Shown: positions 43,865-52,279 of the stretch, one piece after another
Layout of the letters: the number at the start of each line of letters is the position of its first letter
Position numbering within the stretch: the stretch's first letter is position 1
From: Larkinella sp049445795
GTDB taxonomy: Bacteria; Bacteroidota; Bacteroidia; Cytophagales; Spirosomataceae
Direction of reading: 5' to 3'
Length of the DNA stretch: 64,000 nt
Assembly (NCBI RefSeq): GCF_049445795.1
Contig: NZ_JBMSDT010000003.1
Coordinates: 490,269 to 554,268, forward strand
Program-made: the position numbers and the translations under genes
The notes under the pieces: generated by a model
Seen by the model: only the letters and a program-made list of their open reading frames with translations
Databases searched by the model: none
What the model was told of the DNA's origin: nothing

Positions 43865-44944
43865 GTGAATAAACTGACGACGGCCCTATCGATTAAAGGG
43901 GCGGAGCCAATTCATGATAAATGGCTGCAAATCATCGGCATTCCGCTGGCGGTGCTGCCCTTCGTTTTCTTTTACCAGTATGAATACGGCTACGACTGGG
44001 GGCTATTTGCCCAAACGTTCATCTGGGGGGTGATTTCAACAGCCGTAACCTGGCAGGTGCTCCGCTGGTGGGTTATTCGGGTACGGATGGAATACGGCCA
44101 ACGGACGCAGTTCCGGCAGCGGGTCTGGAAAACCTTTGTGGGGTACACACTGTTGACGATCTGCCTGCAACCCGCCGAAACCTGGGTGATCAGCCACCTG
44201 GACCTGACCGGCCTGATCGCTCCGGCCGAATTTCCGCGCGTTTACCTGCTGCACATCGCAATGGCCCTGTTGTTTGCGCTCCTGGTGGGTGTGATTTACG
44301 AAAGTATGTATTACCTGAAAAAAAGCCAGGAAGCGATCCGGGAAGCCGAATCCTTGAAAAAAGCAACCTTGCAGAGCCAGTACGACAGCCTGAAAAATCA
44401 GGTGAACCCGCATTTTCTGTTCAATTCACTCAATTCGCTGTCGTCGCTCATTACGGAAGACAAGCAACTGGCGGGCGAATTCCTGGACGAACTGGCGAGC
44501 GTTTACCGGTATTTGTTGCAGGAGGGCGACCGCGAGCTGACCACGCTTCGGAGCGAGGTAAATTTTATCCGGTCGTACCTGTTTCTGATCGATAAGCGGT
44601 TTGGCTCGGCCATTTCGGTCGATGTGAAGGTCGAAGAGCGGTTTCTGGACGACTCGTTGCCCCCGCTGACACTCCAGACGCTGGTTGAAAATGCCATCCG
44701 GTACAACGTCGTTTTGCCCGAAAAACCGCTCCGGGTTTCCATCCGGACGCAGGCCGATGCGTCCGTCCTGGTGACCAACACCATTCAGCGCAAACCGCTA
44801 CGCGTAGCGGCTTCGCCCATTGGCCTCGGCACGCTCACCGACCGTTTTCACCGGCTGAACTTTCCCCCCCTCGTGATCAAGGACGACGGCGAGGAGTTCC
44901 GGGTGACGGTTCCGCTGCTGCGTGTTGATAGGAACACGGATTGA
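43865..44944 (+). CDS. LytS-type membrane sensor histidine kinase
   Basis: A kinase of about 359 residues with four membrane helices in the N-terminal half (for example IIGIPLAVLPFVFFY, the LLTICLQPAETW region and LLHIAMALLFALLVGVIY), a coiled linker, then the His_kinase domain with LKNQVNPHFLFNSLNSLSSL and TLQTLVENAIRYN. No extracellular sensor domain is seen. I chose GTG at 43865; the frame is also open from a TTG at 43778 that adds 29 residues without conserved character. Such kinases normally pair with a LytTR regulator, and none is adjacent. Confidence 0.85.
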   Translation: MNKLTTALSIKGAEPIHDKWLQIIGIPLAVLPFVFFYQYEYGYDWGLFAQTFIWGVISTAVTWQVLRWWVIRVRMEYGQRTQFRQRVWKTFVGYTLLTICLQPAETWVISHLDLTGLIAPAEFPRVYLLHIAMALLFALLVGVIYESMYYLKKSQEAIREAESLKKATLQSQYDSLKNQVNPHFLFNSLNSLSSLITEDKQLAGEFLDELASVYRYLLQEGDRELTTLRSEVNFIRSYLFLIDKRFGSAISVDVKVEERFLDDSLPPLTLQTLVENAIRYNVVLPEKPLRVSIRTQADASVLVTNTIQRKPLRVAASPIGLGTLTDRFHRLNFPPLVIKDDGEEFRVTVPLLRVDRNTD

Positions 44945-45031
44945 ACGGATTAAACAGATCAAAACAGATTTTATCCGTTAAAATCTATTCGATCCGTTCA
45001 ATCGCATCGGCGACCCGGCCGTGTTCCTATC
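44927..45031. repeat. Long inverted repeat containing GGAACACGGATT units
   Basis: The outer arms TGATAGGAACACGG and CCGTGTTCCTATCA pair perfectly. Inside, ATTGAACGGAT pairs with ATCCGTTCAAT, and further AACAGAT/ATCTATT words continue the stem. The left arm contains the kinase stop codon, and the right arm ends 6 bases before the facing stop of the PhyH gene. The same GGAACACGGAT word recurs at 57311 and 63471. Confidence 0.82.
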
Positions 45032-45037
45032 AGTCAG

Positions 45038-45817
45038 TCATTTTAGCGCCTGCCGAATGGCTTCGGCAACCGGGGAGTAACCGCCCTCGTTGCCCTCAAT
45101 CCGGAATTCTTCCCGAATCAACAACGGCGGCTGGGCCAGAAACCGGGGTTCCGTGCCGTGGTGGGGCTGGGCCGCGTGGACCAGAAACGGGTGGCAGAGA
45201 TAGACGGTTCCGGCGTTTCCGGTTGCCAGTTGTTCCGGTCGTTCGGGCAGATCGGCCAGCTTTTCGGCCACTTCCATAAAGGACAAACCGGCTTCGCCCG
45301 CAGGCTGCAGCAAGCGGGCCACATCCTGGTGAGAACCGGTGCGAATGCGGGTCGGGGCATCGGCTTCACTGACATCCGAGAAAAGAAACAGCATGAGCAG
45401 TCCCCGGCCTTTCGACCAGACATTAACGCGCCACTCCCAGAAGTTGCCCGGATCGGCCCCGGGGAAACCGGCGTCGACATGCCAACCGGTATCGCCGGGA
45501 TCGGTGTCGGAAGGAAAACGAACCGGAAACGTGCCCATACTCCGGCACGGAATCCACTGGCCTGGACCGACGAGCTGGTCGAACGCCCGGTGCAGCACCG
45601 GCGTATTGGCCGCTTCGACAAACGGCGGCTGGCTGTACATCCCGAGCCGAATAATGGGTTGGTTCCAGGTGGTCCGGTCATTCGGGTCAAGCTTCAGATC
45701 CTGCCAGAGAATGGCGCGGGCTTGCCGGGCTGTGTCGGCTGAAAAGGCATTATTGATGCGAACAAATCCCTCCCGGATAAACTGTTCGAGTTGCGCTTTA
45801 GTGAGAGCGTCTTGCAT
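45038..45817 (-). CDS. Phytanoyl-CoA dioxygenase (PhyH) family protein
   Basis: Fe(II)/2-oxoglutarate-dependent oxygenase of 259 residues. The iron site is His-X-Asp in TGWHVDAGFPG and a distal His in PFLVHAAQPH; the following GTEPRFLAQPPL has the Arg expected to hold 2-oxoglutarate. The EGFVRINNAF opening is typical of the family. The substrate is unknown; members hydroxylate lipids, ectoine and small metabolites. It is transcribed convergently with the LytS-type kinase gene. Confidence 0.87.
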   Translation of the reverse strand: MQDALTKAQLEQFIREGFVRINNAFSADTARQARAILWQDLKLDPNDRTTWNQPIIRLGMYSQPPFVEAANTPVLHRAFDQLVGPGQWIPCRSMGTFPVRFPSDTDPGDTGWHVDAGFPGADPGNFWEWRVNVWSKGRGLLMLFLFSDVSEADAPTRIRTGSHQDVARLLQPAGEAGLSFMEVAEKLADLPERPEQLATGNAGTVYLCHPFLVHAAQPHHGTEPRFLAQPPLLIREEFRIEGNEGGYSPVAEAIRQALK

Positions 45818-46177
45818 GATTTTTCGTCATTAAAAAGGAATGGAAGGTCTTTTTCGGAAATGACAAAAACCGGAATGCCAGCGCAAAGCAGATGGCTGGG
45901 CTAAGGTGATTCGTTCGAAAAAGACAAAGAAAAAGTGGGCCTTACCGAAAAGGCGGTTTGTCGGAGCGACAAAGGGAGGGAGTCTTAAAGCATTGGAGCC
46001 ATTCTCATGCTCGCAAAGCTAACGGAAATGCCGTCGTTGTCAAATTTTCCGGCTTCAGATTTAGTAAAAGCGATCCGGCGATCAACGGTTTGGCGGCTTT
46101 TTATACCGTTTATCCAAAATTTTTCAGGGCCAATCAACCGGTCGCCTATTTTTGGGGTCAGGTAAACAACAAATACG
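45818..46177. other. Non-coding region with a small palindrome
   Basis: About 360 bases divergent between PhyH and the next gene. The only structure I see is TTTGTCG-GAG-CGACAAA at 45957-45973, a perfect 7-base-arm palindrome that could be an operator. A short open frame at 45958-46197 overlaps the next gene start and has no supporting features. Confidence 0.45.
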
Positions 46178-46849
46178 ATGAAAACCCTGAAAATTAGCTT
46201 CTTAGTGGCTCTGTTGAGCCCGCTTCTTGGCGCTGCCCAATACGCGCCCCTCGGTGCCATTACGTCCTGGACGGACGGGTATGTGGTCACCACCGACAAC
46301 GATACCATCCGGGGAAAAGTCCGGGTGGGCATGATGGTGAACGACGCCCCGGCCAACGCCATCGTCCGCACCGCCGACGACAAAAAAGTAACTTTCAAAA
46401 GCGACAAGCTCCGGCTGATTGCGCAGGACATTCCGAAGTTTGCCTACGCCACCGGCGCCATTCCGCGCGAACGCGAACAGGTAATTTTTGAGCGGGTTCC
46501 GAATCCGCGTCGCGACCACAAAACCGCCCTGCTTGAACGGCTGAGCCATCCGGGTAAGCTGGTGCTTTATTTCGACGCCAACGGCTGGAAGAAAAACATG
46601 GAGTATACCTTCGGCAACTTTACGATCGGCACCAATCCGAAAGACCTCAGCTTTGTGGTGGTGAAAGACCAGACCAACGCCCGGATTGTGAAAAAAGGCA
46701 CCATCGACGACGAACACGAAGCCCTTTTTGGTGATTGCCCGGCCTTTGTGCGCCAGTATCCGGCCGCTACCCGCCGGGACTGGAACCGCTTCGGCGAAAT
46801 CGTGGAAGCTTACAACCAGACCTGCGTGGTCGGGAGCGTCGCCAACTGA
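46178..46849 (+). CDS. Exported protein of unknown function
   Basis: A 223-residue protein that I do not recognise. Residues 1-20 are a signal peptide (LLSPLLGAAQ). The mature part begins with a beta-rich segment (YVVTTDNDTIRGKVRVG) seen in several exported Bacteroidota proteins of unknown role, and has two cysteines near the C-terminus (GDCPAF and NQTCVVG) that could form a disulfide. It is followed after 90 bases by another exported protein. Function is not assignable. Confidence 0.75.
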   Translation: MKTLKISFLVALLSPLLGAAQYAPLGAITSWTDGYVVTTDNDTIRGKVRVGMMVNDAPANAIVRTADDKKVTFKSDKLRLIAQDIPKFAYATGAIPREREQVIFERVPNPRRDHKTALLERLSHPGKLVLYFDANGWKKNMEYTFGNFTIGTNPKDLSFVVVKDQTNARIVKKGTIDDEHEALFGDCPAFVRQYPAATRRDWNRFGEIVEAYNQTCVVGSVAN

Positions 46850-46939
46850 CATTTTTCAAAAATTTTTCGGGGAGCTGTAGCGTTCCGGTTGGCGGGCTCG
46901 TCATGGTTGTAAAGAACACTTAAACATCTCTTTACAACC

Positions 46940-47467
46940 ATGAAAAGTAACTTCCATCCAGCCACCCTTTTGACGTATCGAAAACTTTCCGCCGTCTTCA
47001 GTTTCGTACTGTTGCTGACGCTGGGTGCCTGTAACCAGGATTCGGGCAACGATCCGGCGCCGTCGGACAAGAACCTGACGCCCATCGTGACGAGCGCCGA
47101 CGAATATAACCGCGCCATGAACGCCCGGGCCAATGCGGAGGGCACCCAGTTTACGATTGAGAACGTGTCGCGCGAGGGTAACATCCTGACCGTGAAAGTA
47201 AAAGGCGGTTGTTCGCCCGAAGCATTCAAGGCGGTTTGGAACGGCATCGAGATCATGATTTATCCGCCGACCATCCACATCGCCCTGACGCACGATGCCG
47301 GTGAGGTATCGGGCTGCCCGACGGATCTGGAGCACACCCTGAAAATCGACGTAACGAAACTGGTAGGCGAAGGCGATCACTCGAATACAACCTTTGTGGT
47401 CTACAACGGATCGAAAGTGCAGGACACGACGCTGAACCCCGACGGTACGGTGACCAATAAGCAATAA
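46940..47467 (+). CDS. Lipoprotein of unknown function
   Basis: A 175-residue lipoprotein: the signal ends LLTLGACNQDSG (Cys near 31) after a long basic N-terminus. The mature domain is beta-rich (TQFTIENVSREGNILTVKVK) with cysteines in GGCSPEAF and SGCPTDLE that may pair. No known domain is recognised. It sits directly upstream of an ECF sigma factor gene but has its own terminator, so it is probably a separate unit. Confidence 0.75.
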   Translation: MKSNFHPATLLTYRKLSAVFSFVLLLTLGACNQDSGNDPAPSDKNLTPIVTSADEYNRAMNARANAEGTQFTIENVSREGNILTVKVKGGCSPEAFKAVWNGIEIMIYPPTIHIALTHDAGEVSGCPTDLEHTLKIDVTKLVGEGDHSNTTFVVYNGSKVQDTTLNPDGTVTNKQ

Positions 47468-47484
47468 CCAACTACTCATCTCTG

Positions 47485-47520
47485 GAACGGTGGGGCTGCC
47501 TGCGGCTCGCCGTTCTTTAT
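47485..47520 (+). terminator. Terminator between lipoprotein and ECF sigma gene
   Basis: GAACGG pairs with CCGTTC around a GC-rich interior, followed by TTTAT. It separates the lipoprotein gene from the sigma factor gene. Confidence 0.55.
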
Positions 47521-47539
47521 TCTGCCCGTAGCCAGTGGC

Positions 47540-48115
47540 ATGGCACTCGATTGTACCCCGTTTGAGCGACAACTGATCGAAGGATGCCGAAAAGGTAATC
47601 CGAAGCACCAGGAAATGTTTTACAAGCATTTTTACGGGTTTGCAATGGCCATTGCGTTGCGGTATCACCCCACCCGGCAGGAAGCGGGCAGCGTGGTAAA
47701 CGACAGTTTTCTGAAGATTTTCGACCACATCGGGCGGTATTCATTCGAGCAGACCTTTCGGGGCTGGCTGCGCCGGATTGTGATCAACACGGCCCTCGAT
47801 CACTACCGCCGACTGGTTCGGCATACCCAGCCGCTCGACCTGGATCATCCGGAGAGCCAAACCGTTGAGGTGGAAGACTCTATAGTGAGCCAACTGACGG
47901 CGGAGGACATCCTGAGCCTGCTGCAACACCTGCCCGACCACTACCGCATGGTTTTTAATCTCTACGAAATTGAGGGCTATTCGCACGAAGAAATTGCCCG
48001 GCAACTCAACCTCTCGGTCAGCTCGTCGCGGGTATATTTGACGAGGGCGAAAGAAAAGCTGGCCCGGTTGGTGAAATTCTATTTTCCGAAGCACAATGAA
48101 CGATTCTTTCCATAA
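47540..48115 (+). CDS. ECF-type RNA polymerase sigma factor
   Basis: A 191-residue sigma-70 family factor of the extracytoplasmic group, with region 2 (NPKHQEMFYKHFYGFAMAIA through SFEQTFRGWLRRIVIN) and region 4 (LLQHLPDHYRMVFNLYEIEG, then SHEEIARQLNLSVSSSRVYL, the DNA-binding helix-turn-helix). The start of the downstream membrane protein lies inside its last 20 bases, so the two are translationally coupled and the partner is probably its regulator. Confidence 0.93.
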   Translation: MALDCTPFERQLIEGCRKGNPKHQEMFYKHFYGFAMAIALRYHPTRQEAGSVVNDSFLKIFDHIGRYSFEQTFRGWLRRIVINTALDHYRRLVRHTQPLDLDHPESQTVEVEDSIVSQLTAEDILSLLQHLPDHYRMVFNLYEIEGYSHEEIARQLNLSVSSSRVYLTRAKEKLARLVKFYFPKHNERFFP

Positions 48116-49469
48116 ACGGCTCACCGACCACATTCGGAAAACCGTCGTACGGCATGAAGTGCCGTACGAACCCGGCTCGTGGGAAGAGTTCCAGCGGCTC
48201 CGACACCGACGGCGGCAACGACAGCCCGTGGTCTGGTTCCGGTATGCGATGGCGGCCTGTCTGCTGCTTGGGGTGCTGGGCGTGCCCGTATGGCTGTATA
48301 CCCCGGTTTTCGATGCAGCAGAACAGGCTGTCCATACGAAAACAACCGATCGTTCAGGAAAACCGTCTGAACAACCGATGGCCGAAAACCGCTCAACTTC
48401 CAAAACCGCAAAACCGGTCCAGCCTTTCGAACAGTCGGCAAGACAAAAACCAGTTCAGGAGTTGATTACTAAATCACCCCAAACCCCGTCTGCATGGGAA
48501 AAACCGCTACCGAACCTGCCGGACGAGCGTATTTCGTCCCTAAAAAACCGACGGCCTAATCCTTCAAAAAGCCGTTTTGCAAAACCGGAAAACCGGCTCC
48601 CGGATGCGTTGAATTCGCCTTCGGGGTTAGCAACGTCCACGGTACTGCCCAAATCCGGTTCGGTATCCGGGCCCTCTTTTCCGGAAGTTGGCACGCCGTT
48701 GCTGTCGTTCGAAACCATCAAACCCCGGCACAAAAGCTTCTACCGCTGGTCGCTTCGGCCCCTGGGCTTGCCGTTGAAAACGCAGGTCGACGGACCGGCC
48801 CTAGCACAAACGGAACGCGAAAAAACCGCCATCCGGCCCATTTGGGGGCTGAGCGTGGGGCCACAATCGGTGCGCGTGAGCGAGTACGAACCCTCGACCG
48901 GATTGAGTGGGGGCGTGTTTTCCGAAATCCCCATCAGCCGCCGGTTTAGCCTTTCGACCGGTTTGTCGATGGCGGGTCAACACGCCGGTAAAACGTCGGA
49001 TCTGGTTCCGATGACGACAACGCCCACGCTGGTAGCTACCGATATCCGGTTGCTGGCGGTCGACTTTCCGCTCAATCTGCGCTTTCGACCGCTGAAATCG
49101 TCAAAAACCGGGATATATGCCGAAGCTGGTGTGTCGTCCCTCGCGTTTTTGAACGAGCGGTATGTGTATACCTACCGACTGATTCGAGAAACCGTCATTT
49201 ACGTGACGGGTTCGGACGGACAGCCTAAACCGCAAACCAGTTTTGCAGAAGCACAGGAAACTACCATTCGTTCGGAACCGGCTTTCCGCCGGATTTACTG
49301 GGGGCGGCTGATCAATCTCTCAGTTGGCGTCGAGCGTCAACTGGGCGACCGCTTCCGGCTCTCGGCTGAGCCTTACCTGAAATACCCGATTGGGCCACTT
49401 ACCCGGGAAAATCTGTCACTCGGGTCGGGCGGGGTGATTCTGCGGCTCGGTTTTCAATCGGGCCGGTAG
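48096..49469 (+). CDS. Membrane protein with single helix and beta-rich C-terminal domain, sigma factor partner
   Basis: A 457-residue protein. The N-terminal 45 residues are charged and helical (FHKRLTDHIRKTVVRHEVPY), then one membrane helix (about 47-67, WFRYAMAACLLLGVLGVPVW). A low-complexity region rich in Lys, Pro and Ser (70-220) follows, then a C-terminal beta-strand domain resembling an outer-membrane beta-barrel (SLSTGLSMAGQHAGK and RQLGDRFRLSAEPYLKYP). The short cytosolic segment next to a helix and the overlap with the sigma gene suggest an anti-sigma role, while the C-terminus looks like a barrel. The combination is unusual; function inferred. Confidence 0.72.
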   Translation: MNDSFHKRLTDHIRKTVVRHEVPYEPGSWEEFQRLRHRRRQRQPVVWFRYAMAACLLLGVLGVPVWLYTPVFDAAEQAVHTKTTDRSGKPSEQPMAENRSTSKTAKPVQPFEQSARQKPVQELITKSPQTPSAWEKPLPNLPDERISSLKNRRPNPSKSRFAKPENRLPDALNSPSGLATSTVLPKSGSVSGPSFPEVGTPLLSFETIKPRHKSFYRWSLRPLGLPLKTQVDGPALAQTEREKTAIRPIWGLSVGPQSVRVSEYEPSTGLSGGVFSEIPISRRFSLSTGLSMAGQHAGKTSDLVPMTTTPTLVATDIRLLAVDFPLNLRFRPLKSSKTGIYAEAGVSSLAFLNERYVYTYRLIRETVIYVTGSDGQPKPQTSFAEAQETTIRSEPAFRRIYWGRLINLSVGVERQLGDRFRLSAEPYLKYPIGPLTRENLSLGSGGVILRLGFQSGR

Positions 49470-49577
49470 TTCGTACAACCGGGTGCCAATCAATCAGATT
49501 TCAAGTTCCTAAAGCTGTACCAAGTAGCTTGAACCGGCTTTTCGCTTTCTTTTGTGTACTATTCCAACACAAGACCA

Positions 49578-50792
49578 ATGAAAAGCATAGCGAAAAAAAC
49601 GACAGAATGGCGTACTGTCAGGACGGTCCTTTTCGGCTGTCTGACAATGGGTGTTCTGGTCGGGAATGCTCAGAATACCGCGAAAAAAGGCAATGACATC
49701 CCTTTCAAAAAGAGCGTATTAACCCGTGAGTTCATTGCCGAAGGGGCTACCGTTGCCGATGTCAACAAAGATGGTAAAAAAGACGTGGTGTCCGGTGCTT
49801 ACTGGTTCGAAGCGCCCAACTGGACCCGGCATGAACTCGATAAACCCCAGAAATTTACCTACAATACGGGTTACAGCAATTCCTTCCTGAACTTCACCCT
49901 GGATGTCAACAAGGATGGCTGGCCCGACATCATTCGCATCGACTTCCCCGGAAAAGCTGCCGTCTGGCACGAAAATCCCAAAAACCAGCCGGGCTACTGG
50001 AAAATTCACCCGATTCATCCATCGGTGGGCAACGAGTCGCCCCTGTTTGTCGATGTCGACGGCGACGGGCGACAGGATTTAGTCTGCAATGACCCAACCG
50101 CCAAGGAAATCATCTGGCTGCGGTCACCCGACAAGGATTTTGATCAGGAGTGGGAGCGAACCGTGATCAGCAAAGGCGAGAGCACACCCGGCACGCACAT
50201 GTACACGCACGGGCTCGGTTTTGGTGATGTCAACGGTGATAAAAAACCGGATGTGCTGATTCACATCGGTTGGTGGGAAGGCCCAACCGACCCGAAACGC
50301 AGCAACTGGACCTTCCATTCGGCTAAACTCGGGGAAGAATGCGCCCAGATGTACGTCTACGATGTAAACGGCGACGGATTGAACGATGTCATTTCGTCGT
50401 CGGCGCACAAATACGGCATCTGGTGGCACGAGCAGGGCAAAGATGCTCAGAGTAACCCAAGCTGGCAGACCCACGAAATTTACAAAGGCTTTTCGCAAAG
50501 CCACGGACTGGCGTTTGTGGATATGAACGGCGATAAAAAACCGGATCTTGTCACGGGCAAGCGGTATTATGCCCACAACGGTCACGATCCCGGTGCCGAA
50601 GAACCGGCGGTTTTGTACTGGTTCGAGTTTCAGCCCGGTAAAAATCCGTCCTGGATTCCGCACGAAGTAGATAGCGATTCCGGCGTTGGTCTCCACGTAA
50701 TGGTAGAAGACATCAACAACGACAAACGACCGGATATTATCGTTGGAAACAAGAAAGGCGTCCACGTTTTCGAACAACAAAAGCGCCGGTAA
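49578..50792 (+). CDS. Exported FG-GAP/VCBS-repeat protein
   Basis: A 404-residue exported protein made of VCBS/FG-GAP-type beta-propeller blades with Ca2+-binding loops: VADVNKDGKKDVV, LDVNKDGWPDII, VDVDGDGRQDLV, GDVNGDKKPDVL, YDVNGDGLNDVI, VDMNGDKKPDLV and EDINNDKRPDII, seven in all. The signal peptide ends near GVLVGNAQ. The repeats bind sugar or protein partners at the cell surface in known cases; no enzyme domain is present. Met at 49578 is used rather than an upstream ATG because it fits the signal peptide. Monocistronic. Confidence 0.9.
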   Translation: MKSIAKKTTEWRTVRTVLFGCLTMGVLVGNAQNTAKKGNDIPFKKSVLTREFIAEGATVADVNKDGKKDVVSGAYWFEAPNWTRHELDKPQKFTYNTGYSNSFLNFTLDVNKDGWPDIIRIDFPGKAAVWHENPKNQPGYWKIHPIHPSVGNESPLFVDVDGDGRQDLVCNDPTAKEIIWLRSPDKDFDQEWERTVISKGESTPGTHMYTHGLGFGDVNGDKKPDVLIHIGWWEGPTDPKRSNWTFHSAKLGEECAQMYVYDVNGDGLNDVISSSAHKYGIWWHEQGKDAQSNPSWQTHEIYKGFSQSHGLAFVDMNGDKKPDLVTGKRYYAHNGHDPGAEEPAVLYWFEFQPGKNPSWIPHEVDSDSGVGLHVMVEDINNDKRPDIIVGNKKGVHVFEQQKRR

Positions 50793-50898
50793 CAGGGATA
50801 CTGCACAAAGTCTTCTTCGAAAAAAGTTATCTTAGGCTTGGTAGAAGAAGACTTTTTAGGTGTAAATCGCTATTTTTTAGCGGTTTGTGTCCTTATTT

Positions 50899-50951
50899 AA
50901 AAACATTCTCAGTAGAATTTTTATAATCAGTCTAAATAGTGTTTACCTTTA
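50899..50951 (+). promoter_or_regulatory. Inverted repeat and -7 box upstream of the iron-uptake-like operon
   Basis: ATTCT-CAGT-AGAAT (50905-50918) forms an inverted repeat that extends into A- and T-runs on either side. TACCTTTA (50944-50951) is a one-mismatch -7 box. The palindrome covers the region where a -33 element would lie, so it could be a repressor site such as a Fur-type box. Confidence 0.4.
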
Positions 50952-50982
50952 CAGCGGAATCTTACTTTTTTATCTAGCCGCT

Positions 50983-52152
50983 ATGTTTAAACCCCGTTTA
51001 CTCGTCCGAATCCTTCCCGTTATAGCGCTGGTAGCCAGCTTGACGGCCTGTAATGATGACGACGATGATTTTGAGATTACGCCACCGGAAAATCTGCGTT
51101 CAAAAATTGATTATTCCAAGTTGACGGATACCACGGCCTATGCCAACTTTTTCGCCGATAACAAAGGCACCAAAACCGTCGATTTGACGCCCGGCAGCAC
51201 CCGCTTGCTGATGTTCCGCGCCATCAACACCTACAACGGCACGGCGGTTGGAACGGGCGCGAAGCTGGATTCGACGGTCCTGAAAAACATGTTTGCCAAT
51301 ACCGGAAACGCCTTCACGGATGCCGCATTGAATACGTCCGGTGTTAACCTGCGGTCGGTGTATGCCTCATCGCTGTCGGCAACTGATGCCGAGAATGAGC
51401 GTAAAAGGCTCGAAGCCGGTTTTGGGGCTGTTGCCACGGCCAGCCTGTCGGTGTCGGCCACGGCGGCAGATGGAAAAGCCGGAAAGCTGGGCAACTACCT
51501 GGTTGATGCGAAAGGCATTGAATGGGCGCAGGTCATCCAGAAATCGATGATTGGCGGTTTGCAACTCGACTATATCAGCAACGTCCTGTTGAGCGATAAA
51601 AACCTGGCGCTGGACAACTCGAAAGTGGTGAGCGGAAAACCGTATACCGAACTCGAACACAACTGGGATCAGATTTTTGGTCTGCTGACGGCCAACCCGG
51701 TGTACGGCGGAAAAGCGACCGCTACTTCGTCAGGCGAGAGCTTTATGGGGTCGTATCTCTGGGAGTACAATAAAGAGGATTTTCCCAAAATCCACATGGC
51801 GCTGTTGAAAGGCCGGGCGGCCATTGTCAACAACGACCCGACGACGCTGAAAGCACAGGTGGCCATTCTGCGCCCGGCGATGGAAAAAGCCGTAGCCGCT
51901 GCGGCCCTCGGGTATCTGGGTAAATGGAAAACGAATGCGACGAACGACGCAGCCCGGGCGCACGCCATCGGCGAAGGGCTCGGTTTCATCTACTCCCTGC
52001 GGTTTGCCAAACTGGCCGGTGCCGATGCGGCTTTCTCCGACACCATTCTGGCGGGCCTGACCTCCGCACCAAACGGTTTCTGGGGCCTGACCAATACTAA
52101 AATCGACGCAGCCGCAGCCGCCATCCGAACGAAGTTCAATATCACGAATTAA
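50983..52152 (+). CDS. DUF4856 lipoprotein
   Basis: A 389-residue surface lipoprotein: the signal ends LVASLTACNDDDDD (Cys near 22), with an acidic run after it. The rest is mostly helical and fits DUF4856: TRLLMFRAINTYNGTAVG, ELEHNWDQIFGL and EGLGFIYSLRFAK. The helical bundle and EHNWD/GLGF motifs resemble imelysins, so it may be a distant relative of the next gene. The start at 50983 gives a proper lipoprotein signal; an upstream Met adds 32 residues of doubtful value. It is first in a run of four genes ending in a TonB-dependent receptor. Confidence 0.85.
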   Translation: MFKPRLLVRILPVIALVASLTACNDDDDDFEITPPENLRSKIDYSKLTDTTAYANFFADNKGTKTVDLTPGSTRLLMFRAINTYNGTAVGTGAKLDSTVLKNMFANTGNAFTDAALNTSGVNLRSVYASSLSATDAENERKRLEAGFGAVATASLSVSATAADGKAGKLGNYLVDAKGIEWAQVIQKSMIGGLQLDYISNVLLSDKNLALDNSKVVSGKPYTELEHNWDQIFGLLTANPVYGGKATATSSGESFMGSYLWEYNKEDFPKIHMALLKGRAAIVNNDPTTLKAQVAILRPAMEKAVAAAALGYLGKWKTNATNDAARAHAIGEGLGFIYSLRFAKLAGADAAFSDTILAGLTSAPNGFWGLTNTKIDAAAAAIRTKFNITN

Positions 52153-52157
52153 CCGTA

Positions 52158-52270
52158 AGTACCCACGGACCGGGCCGCGCAGGCTTTAGTCCGTGTAAGC
52201 TTCTATGACCCAGTAGTTAATATTAACTTATAGGTTATTCTGGCTTACACGGACTAAAGTCCGTGGGTAC
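52158..52270. repeat. Inverted repeat with 28-bp arms and 14-base one-sided insertion
   Basis: The right arm (52243-52270) matches the reverse complement of the left arm (52158-52199) perfectly over 28 bases once a 14-base GC-rich stretch (CCGGGCCGCGCAGG) in the left arm is left out. Between the arms is a 43-base AT-rich loop. It occupies the gap between the DUF4856 and imelysin-like genes. Confidence 0.88.
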
Positions 52271-52279
52271 GTAGTAACT

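Noticed and set aside
45958..46197. 79-codon open frame before the unknown exported protein
   Set aside because: Overlaps the start of a gene with a good signal peptide, no homology recognised, no promoter or start support.
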